From positions 1 to 64,000 of the forward strand of contig CANNAC010000002.1 of the NCBI GenBank assembly GCA_947502495.1: 64,000 bases of DNA. The letters are read 5' to 3'. Under the pieces are notes generated by a model. It made no database searches. It saw nothing but the letters and a program-made list of their open reading frames with translations, and was not told the origin of the DNA. A program made the translations under genes and the position numbers. Shown piece after piece: positions 37,089 to 45,900 of this stretch. This DNA comes from an uncultured Flavobacteriaceae bacterium. GTDB taxonomy: Bacteria > Bacteroidota > Bacteroidia > Flavobacteriales > Flavobacteriaceae. How positions within the stretch are numbered: position 1 is the stretch's first letter; every line of letters starts with the position of its first letter.

Positions 37089-39212
37089 CTACTGCACTGT
37101 ATTAGCTCTGTTATCTTCAATATTAGAAGCTTCTTTTAAAGCCGTATATAATCTTGAATCTATAGCCGTTTGTTTTTGTTGTTCTACTTGGTTAGCAAAA
37201 GATTGGTAGTTTGCTAATTCTACTGCTGGAGTAGCTTTAGTTACTTGTACCATATATACGCCGTTTTCACCAACAATTAATTTAGACGTTTCTCCTTCTT
37301 CTAAACCAAAAGCAGCACCTACAACTTTAGGCTCTCTACCAACACCAGTAACCGTTGGTGTTTTCATGTTAATTGCTAAAGCAGTTCTTACTGTTTGTCC
37401 TTCTGCACTTGCAAGCTCTTCTAAGTTCGTTGCAGAGATTCTACTTTTAATCATATCTGCTTTTTTAGCTTTACGTATTGCTGGTAAAGCAGTAACAGAT
37501 GCATTTTGTGTATTCATTAAACCGGCTTTGTTTTTAGCAGTTAATTGCACTACTGCAAAACCGTTAGAGATAGCGAATTTTTTAACATCACCAACTTCTG
37601 CGTCCGCTTCAAATGCCCAACGTACAATTGCTCTTTGGCTATTTAAACCAGGAATATTTTCATCTAAAACTTTAATGCCGTCTACAGGACGAACAACATA
37701 GTTATTTTCTTTAGCTATATCTTGAAATTTACCGTTTGCTAACGCATTTTCAAAACTAGCAGCATCTCTAAATACTTTAGAAATTGTATTCTCACTAGGC
37801 TCAATTTTACGAGCAATCGTTCCTACCTTAATAGTACGTTGCATATTCTTTTGTCCTAATATTTCAATGATATGGTATCCGAAAACAGTTTCTACTACTC
37901 CGAAGTCACCTGTATTGTTTTCAAAAGAAAAATCTCTAAACTCAGGAACCATAGCATTGTATGTAAACCAATCTAAAACACCTTCTTTCTCATTACTTAC
38001 GGTATCTGCTGAGAAATCTAATAAGCTAACAAACTTAGATGGAGAAGATTTAACAACATTCATAATACTGTCTGCTGTTACTTTAGCTTGTTCTTTTGTT
38101 TGTACTGTTTCTGCCGATGCAGAACGAGATCCAATAAATGGTAATAATATATGTCTTGCTTTTACAGAATCTGGCATTTGCGTTACTGCAACTACTTTAG
38201 AAACTTTAAAATTGTTAGCGTCTTTATATGGCCCAAATACTTCACCAGCATTTAAATTAAAAATACTATCTGCAACTGCTACAGGTAAATCTGATTTTTT
38301 AATAAAACGATCATCAAATTTAATATCTGAATTTGCATTTACAAACGCTTCGTTATCTTTTGCTTTTAAGAAACTTAAAACCGTATCATTTCTTTTAGTA
38401 ACCTCGTTATATACTACTTGGTCTTTAAAAAGATTTTTTAAGCTTTGCTTAATAGCGTTTTCATCTTCCAGAGATGCAACTTCATTAAACTGTACATAAT
38501 TAATGTTTCTAGAAGCTTCTACAGTATATTGCTTTACGTGCTTGTTCATATAGCTTGTAATATCACTATTAGAAACAGTAACCGTACTATCTACTATAGA
38601 AGAAAAAGGAACCTGAACAAATTTGATATCTCTTTGGTCTCCTTCTAATTTATGTTGTAATTCTCCTTCTGCAAGAGTACCAACCATTCCCGCTTTAACC
38701 ATATTCACATAGTTTTGGTTAAGCGCGTTTGAAGCAACTCCTTCTTCATAATCGATCCATTGTTGGTACGCTATAGAAGATGTTTCTTTTAAGCTAGCAA
38801 TGTATTCGTTCATTTTGTTTTCATCAAAAACACCTGCAGCATTCTGAAAATCTGCATTGTTTGCTAAATTTGTTTTTAACAAATCACGCATTTGGTCTTT
38901 TTCTACTGTAAAACCTAGAGCATCAAATTGTGTTTGCATAACTGCTTGACGTACTTCTTGGTTCCAAACGTTGTTCATAGCTTGTGTGCTAGTCCCGTTT
39001 CCGCCCATTTGACGTTGCATTGCTTCTACTTTTTGCATGAAATCTTCACGTGTAATGTCTTTGCCATTTATTGTAGCTACTACATTTTGTGATTTTGCTG
39101 TAAGTGCGTCACTGTTTCTAAACAAATCTGCTAATACAAATGAGAATAATGCTAATGCAATTACTACGATAAGTACTAATGATTGCTTTCTAATGTTATT
39201 TAAAATTGCCAT
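37089..39212 (-). CDS. PpiD/SurA-like peptidyl-prolyl isomerase (foldase)
   Basis: Membrane-anchored periplasmic foldase of 707 residues. One membrane helix lies near residues 11-30 (LVLIVVIALALFSFVLADLF). A SurA_N-like chaperone region follows, with INGKDITREDFMQKVE. A parvulin domain (~345-455) contains KARHILLPF, VLDWFTYNAMVPEF and FGYHIIEILG. The tail (600-707) is helical. The domain order matches PpiD rather than soluble SurA. It lies 212 bp downstream of the lptC-CNNM operon and may have its own promoter. Likely job: folding exported and outer-membrane proteins. Confidence 0.92.
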   Translation of the reverse strand: MAILNNIRKQSLVLIVVIALALFSFVLADLFRNSDALTAKSQNVVATINGKDITREDFMQKVEAMQRQMGGNGTSTQAMNNVWNQEVRQAVMQTQFDALGFTVEKDQMRDLLKTNLANNADFQNAAGVFDENKMNEYIASLKETSSIAYQQWIDYEEGVASNALNQNYVNMVKAGMVGTLAEGELQHKLEGDQRDIKFVQVPFSSIVDSTVTVSNSDITSYMNKHVKQYTVEASRNINYVQFNEVASLEDENAIKQSLKNLFKDQVVYNEVTKRNDTVLSFLKAKDNEAFVNANSDIKFDDRFIKKSDLPVAVADSIFNLNAGEVFGPYKDANNFKVSKVVAVTQMPDSVKARHILLPFIGSRSASAETVQTKEQAKVTADSIMNVVKSSPSKFVSLLDFSADTVSNEKEGVLDWFTYNAMVPEFRDFSFENNTGDFGVVETVFGYHIIEILGQKNMQRTIKVGTIARKIEPSENTISKVFRDAASFENALANGKFQDIAKENNYVVRPVDGIKVLDENIPGLNSQRAIVRWAFEADAEVGDVKKFAISNGFAVVQLTAKNKAGLMNTQNASVTALPAIRKAKKADMIKSRISATNLEELASAEGQTVRTALAINMKTPTVTGVGREPKVVGAAFGLEEGETSKLIVGENGVYMVQVTKATPAVELANYQSFANQVEQQKQTAIDSRLYTALKEASNIEDNRANTVQ

Positions 39213-39424
39213 TGTTGGTATAAATTTTATTCAATATAGTGCGCGAAAATACCATTTTCTATTTAATAATGAAAGGGTTATTTTGATAAAATGAAATAGA
39301 AGTGGAAATTGAAGTTAAAATTGGCAGAACGCGAAAGACAGAAGGCCAATGAAATAGCAATTGGTGACGTTTCAAATTCAAAAATACAAACTGTAATTAC
39401 AGTTGTTTATTGCAAGCTTCCTTT

Positions 39425-40714
39425 TTAATCTTCTTCTAAAACCCTAAGCTCTACCAAATCTATTTTAGTATTAGAAACTTCTAAAATGGTAAATTGAAAA
39501 TTCTCTATAATTACTATTTCGTCTTTTTTAGGGATTTCTTCGGTATGCGCAACGATTAAACCACCTAAAGTTTCGTAGTTTTCTTCATCTGGCAAATTAA
39601 TTTTAAACGTTTCGTTTATATAATCGACTTCTATTCGTGCTGAAAATTTATAATTATTTTCATCTAGCTTTTCTTCAATTAAAACTACAGTATCGTGTTC
39701 GTCTTCAATTTCACCAAAAAGTTCTTCGACAATATCTTCAACAGTCATGATTCCAGAAGTCCCTCCGTATTCATCTAAAACCACAGCTATACTTTTACGT
39801 TTCTTAATCAATACGTTAAGCACATCGTTTATTAGCATGGTTTCTGGCACAAACTCTACAGGAAGTATAATAGATTTAATAGTTTTCGGTTTTTTAAACA
39901 ACTCAAAAGAGTGCACATAACCCAAAATATCATCTATATTCTCTTTATAGACAATCACTTTAGAACATCCTGTTTCTGTGAAAATGGTATTTAGATTCTT
40001 AATAGATTCGTGAAGTTCTACGGCAATAATTTCGGTTCGAGGAACCATTACTTCTCTAGATTTCACCTCTGCAAATTCTAAAGCATTTTGAAAAATTTGA
40101 ATTTCGGTATCTATCTCGTCATGTTCTTCAACAGATTCCATTTGCTCACTAATATAGTTACCAAGTTCTACTTTGGTAAAGGCTAATTGTACTTGGTCTC
40201 CTTCGGTTTTAAAGAATTTTTTAAGCACAAAATCAGAAATCCACAGTACAAAATCGGAAATAAAAGTAAAGAGCATATAAAATATATATGCGGGGAAAGC
40301 TAATATTTTTAATAAGGAATTGGCATAAATTTGAAAAAACACTTTAGGTAAAAACTCCGCTGTTATTAAAATGACAATCGTGGAAATGATGGTTTGCGTA
40401 AACAAACTAAAATCTACAAATAGATAGTTTATCACACTATTGTTAGATGGCAACATAGACTGAAACCAATTTACTAACAAATCTCCCATAAAAAAACCAT
40501 AAACAACTAAAGCTATATTGTTACCAATAAGCATGGTTGCAATAAATTTAGATGGTTTTACGGTAAGTTTAGAAAGTATTTTTGCTAAAAATCCGTCTTG
40601 CTTTTTTTCAATTTCTATATGTATTTTATTGGAAGATACATATGCGATTTCCATGCCTGAAAAAAAAGCCGACAGTATTAAGCAAACAATTATAATAACA
40701 ATATAGACGCTCAT
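39425..40714 (-). CDS. CNNM/CorC (HlyC) family membrane protein
   Basis: A 429-residue protein. An N-terminal CNNM/DUF21 membrane domain (residues 1-~190) includes SAFFSGMEIAYVSSN and PSKFIATMLIGNNIALV. A CBS pair follows (~205-330, REVMVPRTEIIAVE), then a CorC_HlyC C-terminal domain (~345-429). Relatives move or sense Mg2+ and other divalent cations. Flavobacterial GldE belongs to the same superfamily, but the operon (coaX-lptC) does not contain gld genes, so I do not use that name. It shares one base with the preceding small gene. Confidence 0.93.
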   Translation of the reverse strand: MSVYIVIIIVCLILSAFFSGMEIAYVSSNKIHIEIEKKQDGFLAKILSKLTVKPSKFIATMLIGNNIALVVYGFFMGDLLVNWFQSMLPSNNSVINYLFVDFSLFTQTIISTIVILITAEFLPKVFFQIYANSLLKILAFPAYIFYMLFTFISDFVLWISDFVLKKFFKTEGDQVQLAFTKVELGNYISEQMESVEEHDEIDTEIQIFQNALEFAEVKSREVMVPRTEIIAVELHESIKNLNTIFTETGCSKVIVYKENIDDILGYVHSFELFKKPKTIKSIILPVEFVPETMLINDVLNVLIKKRKSIAVVLDEYGGTSGIMTVEDIVEELFGEIEDEHDTVVLIEEKLDENNYKFSARIEVDYINETFKINLPDEENYETLGGLIVAHTEEIPKKDEIVIIENFQFTILEVSNTKIDLVELRVLEED

Positions 40715-40908
40715 TACTTGGCGTTATTATTGTCTTCAAATTTTTTATTGAATTTTTTACGGAAGAAAAACATAAAAATAGCCAGAGCTGTAAAAGCTAA
40801 AGATATATAGGTTCTATTCCTGTCTATACTCCAATTGGTTACTGCATCGTATAAAAATAATGCGGCGAAAAATAAGTATATATATTGAAAAAACTTAGCG
40901 GTTTTCAT
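40714..40908 (-). CDS. Small two-helix membrane protein
   Basis: 64 residues with two hydrophobic segments (FFQYIYLFFAALFLYDAV and YISLAFTALAIFMFFF) and a basic Lys/Asn-rich tail. No named family is recognised. It lies between lptC and the CNNM gene with a one-base stop/start overlap to the latter, so it is a real operon member. A role linked to LPS transport or the CNNM protein is only a guess. Confidence 0.75.
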   Translation of the reverse strand: MKTAKFFQYIYLFFAALFLYDAVTNWSIDRNRTYISLAFTALAIFMFFFRKKFNKKFEDNNNAK

Positions 40909-40951
40909 TTTTGGTATTTAGGTTGAAAGTTATTTATAGCAAAGATAAGTA

Positions 40952-41503
40952 TTATTCCTCAAGTGTGATAATACCATCTATTTCTAAAACTTGTGCTTGT
41001 TTGAATTCGGAATCGGAATCAAAACCATTTCCATTGATTAGGTCACGACCTTGTCTAAAGGTTACTGGTTTATTTGTAAACAGCCATTCTTTATCTTGAT
41101 CATAGTACAATTGTTCTGCAAATAAGGTGTCTTTTTTATGCGAAGTCACTATCACATTACCTTGTAAATCGATCAGACTTGTTTCTTTATAGGAAATAGC
41201 ATAATCTGCTATTACTGTATTTTTTTGATTTAAATCATCGTACATATATAAGACAACACCTTCTGGGAATTCATTATAGCCAAAAGTTCTGTTTGTAAAG
41301 TCTAGCATCTTAGGACTAATAAGATTTGCTGTTACTCTACCCGAATCGGTATACTTTAAATTGATATCTTCTGCAACCCCAATTGGTTGATCTTCTGAAA
41401 TACCAATTTTTTGCACTTCGTTAAAGTTGCTTTTACATGAAAAAAGCATAGCCACAGTAAAAACTGTGGCTATGCTTTTTATATATAAATTTTTGTTTTG
41501 CAT
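40952..41503 (-). CDS. lptC: LPS export periplasmic protein LptC
   Basis: Bitopic/lipoprotein component of the Lpt bridge that carries LPS from the inner-membrane LptBFG to LptA. The 183-residue sequence has a lipobox-like signal (VAMLFSCKSN) and a beta-jellyroll pattern with FPEGVVLYMYD, LQGNVIVTSHKKDTLFAEQLYYD and INGNGFDSD, typical of Bacteroidota LptC. The start shares one base with the TPR gene stop. LpxB earlier in the window is consistent with LPS synthesis. Confidence 0.92.
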   Translation of the reverse strand: MQNKNLYIKSIATVFTVAMLFSCKSNFNEVQKIGISEDQPIGVAEDINLKYTDSGRVTANLISPKMLDFTNRTFGYNEFPEGVVLYMYDDLNQKNTVIADYAISYKETSLIDLQGNVIVTSHKKDTLFAEQLYYDQDKEWLFTNKPVTFRQGRDLINGNGFDSDSEFKQAQVLEIDGIITLEE

Positions 41504-42831
41504 TATATTTTTGGTACGGTTACAGTTCTACCAATCCAACATCCAATACTAATAGACTGTCCTGCTTTTCCTGCAGAGAAAATCTCAGATTTACTTGGTG
41601 CTTTAGCTTCATAATTAGCAGCTAAACTACTGTTACCACCTTTTCTTGCTTCTGCTGCAGCTAACCAGAATACTGCTCTTTTGTTAAAGTTTGTATCTCC
41701 ACAACTGTTTGCACTAGCAGCATACATATAAGCGATTTGCACATAAGGGCTTTTATCTGAAGGATTTGCATTTAAAGACTTCATAAAGTACTCTCTTGCT
41801 TTACCATAGCTTCCTTTTTGTTTAAAGTCTTTAGCAATTGTATTGTAAAGTTTCGATTTTCTAAAAGGATCTGTTTCTAACTGTAAGGTTTGATCAAAAT
41901 ATTGTTGCTCTCCTGTTATTAAGTATAAGTAGTATGATGTTTTTGCATTAGGCTCAATGCTGTTTTTTTGTTTTACAACTTTAACAAACATTGGATCTTC
42001 TTTACATCCTTTTTCATATAACTTATTCATTGCTCTTTGTAACCAAACACCATTATTCTTGTTTTCTTCGTAATCTTTTTGGTATAAAGGAATAAGGTTT
42101 GAACAGTTTGCTCTATCTCCTAATTTAGTATCCACACTACCAGAAATCTGATCGAAAGCAGTTAAAGAACTTTCGTAGTATCTTTTGTATTGTCCATCTT
42201 TCTTCGTTAATGGAGTTCCAGCTTCTTCTTTAGCCATTAATTTATTTAAGCCTTCTGAATTACTTTTCACTTCTGTTTCGATTTTATCTACTACGTCATC
42301 ATACTTATCAAACAACTGTTGATCTGTTTTCTTTCCAGCATCAAATAAATCTACCATTAAAGAAAAATAAACGTATAAAGATTTCGCGTTTTTAAAAGTT
42401 TTTAAATCTGTAGTAAATGCTTTATCAAAAGCTTCATATAACTGTGTATCACTTAAACCTAATTCCGTTTTGTAATCATACATTAGTTGCGCTTTATCAG
42501 ATAATAAATCACCTACTTTTGTTTTACTTGGAAAGTTCTCTAACTTTTCATCCCAAAGCTTTAAAAGGTCGTTTATAAAAGCAACTTTTTCAGTTCCTGT
42601 CGAATTTTCAATTTTATGTTTCAATATCTTTTCTCCATCTACTGGAATGGCATTGTTAAATTTTGGGTACTTGGTACGTACTTCCATCCAAGGTCCGTAA
42701 GCTGCGTCAAAATTCCCTGCTTTCACATACTCGTGAAAGATAGATAGTTTGGTCATTGCTTCTTCATTTTGTGCAAAGCCAAAACCAAGTCCCAGGAATA
42801 ATATTGCTAATAATGTGATTTTCTTTTTCAT
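41503..42831 (-). CDS. Exported TPR-like protein
   Basis: 442-residue protein with a signal peptide (residues 1-20, cleavage near GFAQ). The body is helical, and a recognisable TPR unit near the C-terminus (KGSYGKAREYFMKSLNANPS) is followed by YVQIAYMYAASANSC. Exact function is unknown. It is conserved between an outer-membrane beta-barrel gene and lptC in flavobacteria, as I recall, so an envelope-assembly role is plausible. It starts 20 bp after the barrel gene and shares one base with lptC. Confidence 0.8.
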   Translation of the reverse strand: MKKKITLLAILFLGLGFGFAQNEEAMTKLSIFHEYVKAGNFDAAYGPWMEVRTKYPKFNNAIPVDGEKILKHKIENSTGTEKVAFINDLLKLWDEKLENFPSKTKVGDLLSDKAQLMYDYKTELGLSDTQLYEAFDKAFTTDLKTFKNAKSLYVYFSLMVDLFDAGKKTDQQLFDKYDDVVDKIETEVKSNSEGLNKLMAKEEAGTPLTKKDGQYKRYYESSLTAFDQISGSVDTKLGDRANCSNLIPLYQKDYEENKNNGVWLQRAMNKLYEKGCKEDPMFVKVVKQKNSIEPNAKTSYYLYLITGEQQYFDQTLQLETDPFRKSKLYNTIAKDFKQKGSYGKAREYFMKSLNANPSDKSPYVQIAYMYAASANSCGDTNFNKRAVFWLAAAEARKGGNSSLAANYEAKAPSKSEIFSAGKAGQSISIGCWIGRTVTVPKI

Positions 42832-42851
42832 AGTCTTAATAATTTATGCTG

Positions 42852-44165
42852 TTAGTTAAATTTACTTTTTTCGAACCATCTATCATTCAAAGATAAACTT
42901 AATTGGAAATTTATAAAATTCTCTTGAATTAAATTCTTGTTCGTTGTTCCTCTTTTTCCAAACTCAAAACCGAGGTTTGCATTAGAGAACAGATTGTTGC
43001 CAACCGGTAATCCTACTCCAAAAGATATGCCAAACTCATCTATGGACTCTCCATTAATTATTAATCCTGTTTTTTCTGCTCTAACTCCAGCACGGTAAAC
43101 CATGCGTTTTATATACGATCTGTATGCATTATAATCTGGAATATAAAAACCACCTAAAGAAAAAGTATTACTATTTTCGTATGTTGTTTCTGTATTAGCA
43201 GAATCATAAAGCGCATTACCAAATTTACTTGTTTCTTGAAAAACACTTTCTACACCTACAAACCATTTTCTTGCTTCCCCAATACCAACACCAAAAGAAA
43301 ATTTAGCTGGTAATGTTAATGAAGTTTCTTTTAAACCTTTAGATTCTAAATCTGTTTCTAGCGTATTAACTACAAACTCTTGTTCTGTACTAGGAATAAT
43401 CGTTATGGTATTAACAGATCTTTTATTTTTAGAATTTAAATCGCTTTTAGGAGAAAAAGTTACTCCAGAAGTTAATTCTAGTTTGCTATTCAGTTTCGTT
43501 TTATACGTAAGACCGATATTATAATTTAAACCACTTAAGTCTGATCTATTATCTTCTCTTGTTTGGTATTGAATTAATTCACCATCATTATCGTATAAAT
43601 ACTCAATAGTACTTCCTTCAATTTTCCCAAAATTATACTGTGCATCAATACCAACGCTTAACGCTTTTGTTATTTGGTACCCTGCAGACAAATATGTTTT
43701 ATTAACACCTCCATCTCCTTTAAATCTTTTGGTAATACCATTTGCTTCATAATTTTCTAATTTATACCCAACCGAAGTATAAGGCATTAAACCAAAACCA
43801 ATACCTAATTTACCTATCGGCAATGAAACCGCTAAATAATCAAAGGTTGAAGTAGAAGCGCGATCACTGTTCGTTTCACTTTTTAATTTAGTAGACATAT
43901 GACTTCCACCAACAGAAAATATCATTGGTCGACCTTCATTATTATATAATTCTAAGTTTTCTCCTCCATAGGACGCAGGATTTCTTAGATTCACATGTGT
44001 ACTATCTGTATAAATACTAAGTCCACCCATACTTCTATTTTCTACCGTACCTTTAAATTTTAGGCTACCAATTCCATAAAATGAATATGGTGAAGAAGTA
44101 CCTTCTTGAGCGAAACTTTGAATTGCAAAAAAAGCAATAAAAACTATAACCAGTTTTTTTATCAT
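42852..44165 (-). CDS. Outer-membrane beta-barrel protein (FadL/PorV-like)
   Basis: 437 residues with a signal peptide (ending AIQSFAQ). The N-terminal SSPYSFYGIGSL and GGLSIYTDSTHVNLRNPASYGG resemble the hatch of FadL/OmpP1-type barrels. The rest alternates as beta strands, ending in INFQLSLSLNDRWFEK. No plug or substrate motif is recognised. It is coupled to coaX by a one-base overlap. Confidence 0.8.
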   Translation of the reverse strand: MIKKLVIVFIAFFAIQSFAQEGTSSPYSFYGIGSLKFKGTVENRSMGGLSIYTDSTHVNLRNPASYGGENLELYNNEGRPMIFSVGGSHMSTKLKSETNSDRASTSTFDYLAVSLPIGKLGIGFGLMPYTSVGYKLENYEANGITKRFKGDGGVNKTYLSAGYQITKALSVGIDAQYNFGKIEGSTIEYLYDNDGELIQYQTREDNRSDLSGLNYNIGLTYKTKLNSKLELTSGVTFSPKSDLNSKNKRSVNTITIIPSTEQEFVVNTLETDLESKGLKETSLTLPAKFSFGVGIGEARKWFVGVESVFQETSKFGNALYDSANTETTYENSNTFSLGGFYIPDYNAYRSYIKRMVYRAGVRAEKTGLIINGESIDEFGISFGVGLPVGNNLFSNANLGFEFGKRGTTNKNLIQENFINFQLSLSLNDRWFEKSKFN

Positions 44166-44893
44166 TAGTGTGTATTATATTGTAAAATAAAATTTAATCC
44201 TTCTAAAAGGAAATTTGAGTTGGCAAATATGCTACTTTTTAATTGTTTAGACAAAAAATTAGCGTCTCCTCCTGTTAAAATAATTGTTAAATCAGGGTAT
44301 TTTAACTTATATTCTTGAATTGCCCCATCAATTTCGAGCAAAACACCCTCAACAACACCGGAATGCATCGCCGTTGCCGTGGCATCTCCAACAATATTTT
44401 CGGGCATCTTTGTTTCTAACAACGGTAAATTTGCTGTAAAATGATGTAATGCTTTATAGCGCATTCTTATTCCTGGTGAAATTGCGCCGCCTAAGTATTC
44501 GTTTTTATTATTAATAAAATCGAAAGTAATACAAGTTCCCGCATCAATTATTAAAACATTTTTATTTGAAAATTGTTGTACAGAACCGCTAACTAATGCT
44601 ATTCTGTCAATCCCTAAAGTTTTTGGTGTACTGTATAAATTTGTAAAAGGAACTCTTGTTTCATGATTTAAGACCAATGTATCATAATACTTATCTAAAT
44701 AAGCAATATCTATTTTTCTTAATTTCCCAACGGAAGAAAAAATGACTTTCTTAATGTTTTTATGTGCTTTACGAATACCTCTTAAGGTTTTTAAAACCTC
44801 CTTATTTTTCACTTTATGACTAGAGATTATCTTATCCTTCTGAAAAACAGCGATTTTAACAAAGGAATTTCCAACATCAATAATTAAGTTCAT
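44165..44893 (-). CDS. coaX: Type III pantothenate kinase CoaX
   Basis: First enzyme of coenzyme A synthesis from pantothenate. 242 residues of the ASKHA fold. The motifs are the ATP-binding DVGNSFVKIAVF at the N-terminus, the TPKTLGIDRIALVSG segment, DAGTCITFDFI near residue 125, and GGAISPGIRMRYKAL. The length is near the family norm. It heads the operon coaX-OMP-TPR-lptC-small gene-CNNM. Confidence 0.96.
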   Translation of the reverse strand: MNLIIDVGNSFVKIAVFQKDKIISSHKVKNKEVLKTLRGIRKAHKNIKKVIFSSVGKLRKIDIAYLDKYYDTLVLNHETRVPFTNLYSTPKTLGIDRIALVSGSVQQFSNKNVLIIDAGTCITFDFINNKNEYLGGAISPGIRMRYKALHHFTANLPLLETKMPENIVGDATATAMHSGVVEGVLLEIDGAIQEYKLKYPDLTIILTGGDANFLSKQLKSSIFANSNFLLEGLNFILQYNTH

Positions 44894-44909
44894 ATTTTTT
44901 CTTAAGGCT

Positions 44910-44917
44910 TCAAATTT
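44910..44917 (-). promoter_or_regulatory. coaX operon promoter -7 box
   Basis: TAAATTTG on the minus strand fits TAnnTTTG and lies 16 bp before the coaX ATG. No clear -33 element was found, so the call is tentative. Confidence 0.4.
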
Positions 44918-45020
44918 ACAAAATGCGAAATAAACTATATTCTAAATCCCACTTTAATAATCACTTAAAGCGTGATTTTTAATAACAATAAAAAATAATA
45001 TAATTTTTTTGCAAATTTCC

Positions 45021-45051
45021 TTTGTGAATAACAAAAAGGTACATATATTTG
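45021..45051 (+). promoter_or_regulatory. tRNA-Phe promoter
   Basis: TTTG at 45021-45024, a 19-bp spacer, and TATATTTG at 45044-45051 match the Bacteroidota housekeeping-sigma promoter exactly. The mature tRNA starts 22 bp downstream of the -7 box. Confidence 0.85.
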
Positions 45052-45072
45052 CACTCGCAATTTTATGCTACT

Positions 45073-45148
45073 GGTGCCTTAGCTCAGTTGGTAGAGCAAT
45101 GGACTGAAAATCCATGTGTCCCTGGTTCGATTCCTGGAGGCACCACCA
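45073..45148 (+). tRNA. tRNA-Phe (anticodon GAA)
   Basis: Standard cloverleaf. The acceptor stem GGTGCCT pairs with AGGCACC, the anticodon arm is ATGGA-CTGAAAA-TCCAT giving GAA, and the T-arm is CCTGG-TTCGATT-CCTGG. The CCA end is encoded (45146-45148). It stands alone with its own promoter and terminator. Confidence 0.97.
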
Positions 45149-45149
45149 A

Positions 45150-45181
45150 AAAAAACCCGATTCATTTGAATCGGGTTTTTT
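45150..45181 (+). terminator. Intrinsic terminator after tRNA-Phe
   Basis: A 15-bp stem, AAAAAACCCGATTCA (45150-45164) with TGAATCGGGTTTTTT (45167-45181), a 2-nt loop and a following T-rich run. Confidence 0.92.
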
Positions 45182-45408
45182 GGTTTTTATAAGACACGGA
45201 AAATCCATAGTTATTAAATTTCATCTAATAACTAATGCTGTACTCCCTTAAACGCTTTTACTCTATGCGACACCTTTATTGTTTTATCTATAAAACTAGG
45301 GTGTTTAAAATAAGCTTGTAGCCGGTATCCTGCCAATTAAAACCATATTATTCTATTTCTCTTAAAACAAAACTCCTGTTTAAACAAATAGAATCACTCG
45401 CATTTTTT
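45182..45408. other. Intergenic stretch with no recognised feature
   Basis: 227 bp between the tRNA-Phe terminator and the receiver gene stop. No coding frame, RNA fold or promoter was recognised on either strand. Confidence 0.6.
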
Positions 45409-45885
45409 TTACTGAAGTCGCATTCTATCGCTAAATAAACTTACATCTTCTGCTTCTGCATCAAATCGGTTAAGATAAGGTCTAAATTCGACTGTAATCT
45501 TTTCAAAATTACTAGTAGTAAGTGGTTTATTAAGAAAACCAACACAAGAGTTTTGGTTTTGCGCTTTTTTAATGTCTTGAGAATTCGTTGACGAGCTTAG
45601 CATATATATTTTAATTTTAGTTTTATTTATCCTGGTTAACTTATTAAATTCATCTAAGAATTGAAACCCATCCATTTCTGGCATATTAATATCCAGTAAT
45701 ATGATATCTGGTGTAAACATTGTTGGGTAGACATCCTTTCCTTCTAAAATTTTCAAAAAAACGATAGCAGCATTGGCACTAGTAAAAGTTCTAATATTAC
45801 TACCTGCACTTACTTTTTCAATAATTTTTTGACCTACAAACAAATCTATTTTGTTATCATCAACTATCATAATGTTCATATCCAT
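45409..45885 (-). CDS. Single-domain response regulator
   Basis: 158-residue stand-alone receiver. The acidic pair is in MIVDDNKIDLF, the phospho-acceptor Asp in ILLDINMPEMDGF (near residue 65), the Thr/Ser switch in LSSSTNS and the Lys in FLNKPL (near 120). There is no output domain. It lies 15 bp after the PAS histidine kinase gene and is its likely partner. It is the last gene of the operon with a sigma-54-type promoter at 48595-48609. Confidence 0.93.
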   Translation of the reverse strand: MDMNIMIVDDNKIDLFVGQKIIEKVSAGSNIRTFTSANAAIVFLKILEGKDVYPTMFTPDIILLDINMPEMDGFQFLDEFNKLTRINKTKIKIYMLSSSTNSQDIKKAQNQNSCVGFLNKPLTTSNFEKITVEFRPYLNRFDAEAEDVSLFSDRMRLQ

Positions 45886-45900
45886 ATCCCAAATAATTAT

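Noticed and set aside
39425-40714. Calling the CNNM protein GldE
   Set aside because: It is in the right superfamily, but no gliding genes are adjacent and the operon is coaX-lptC type.
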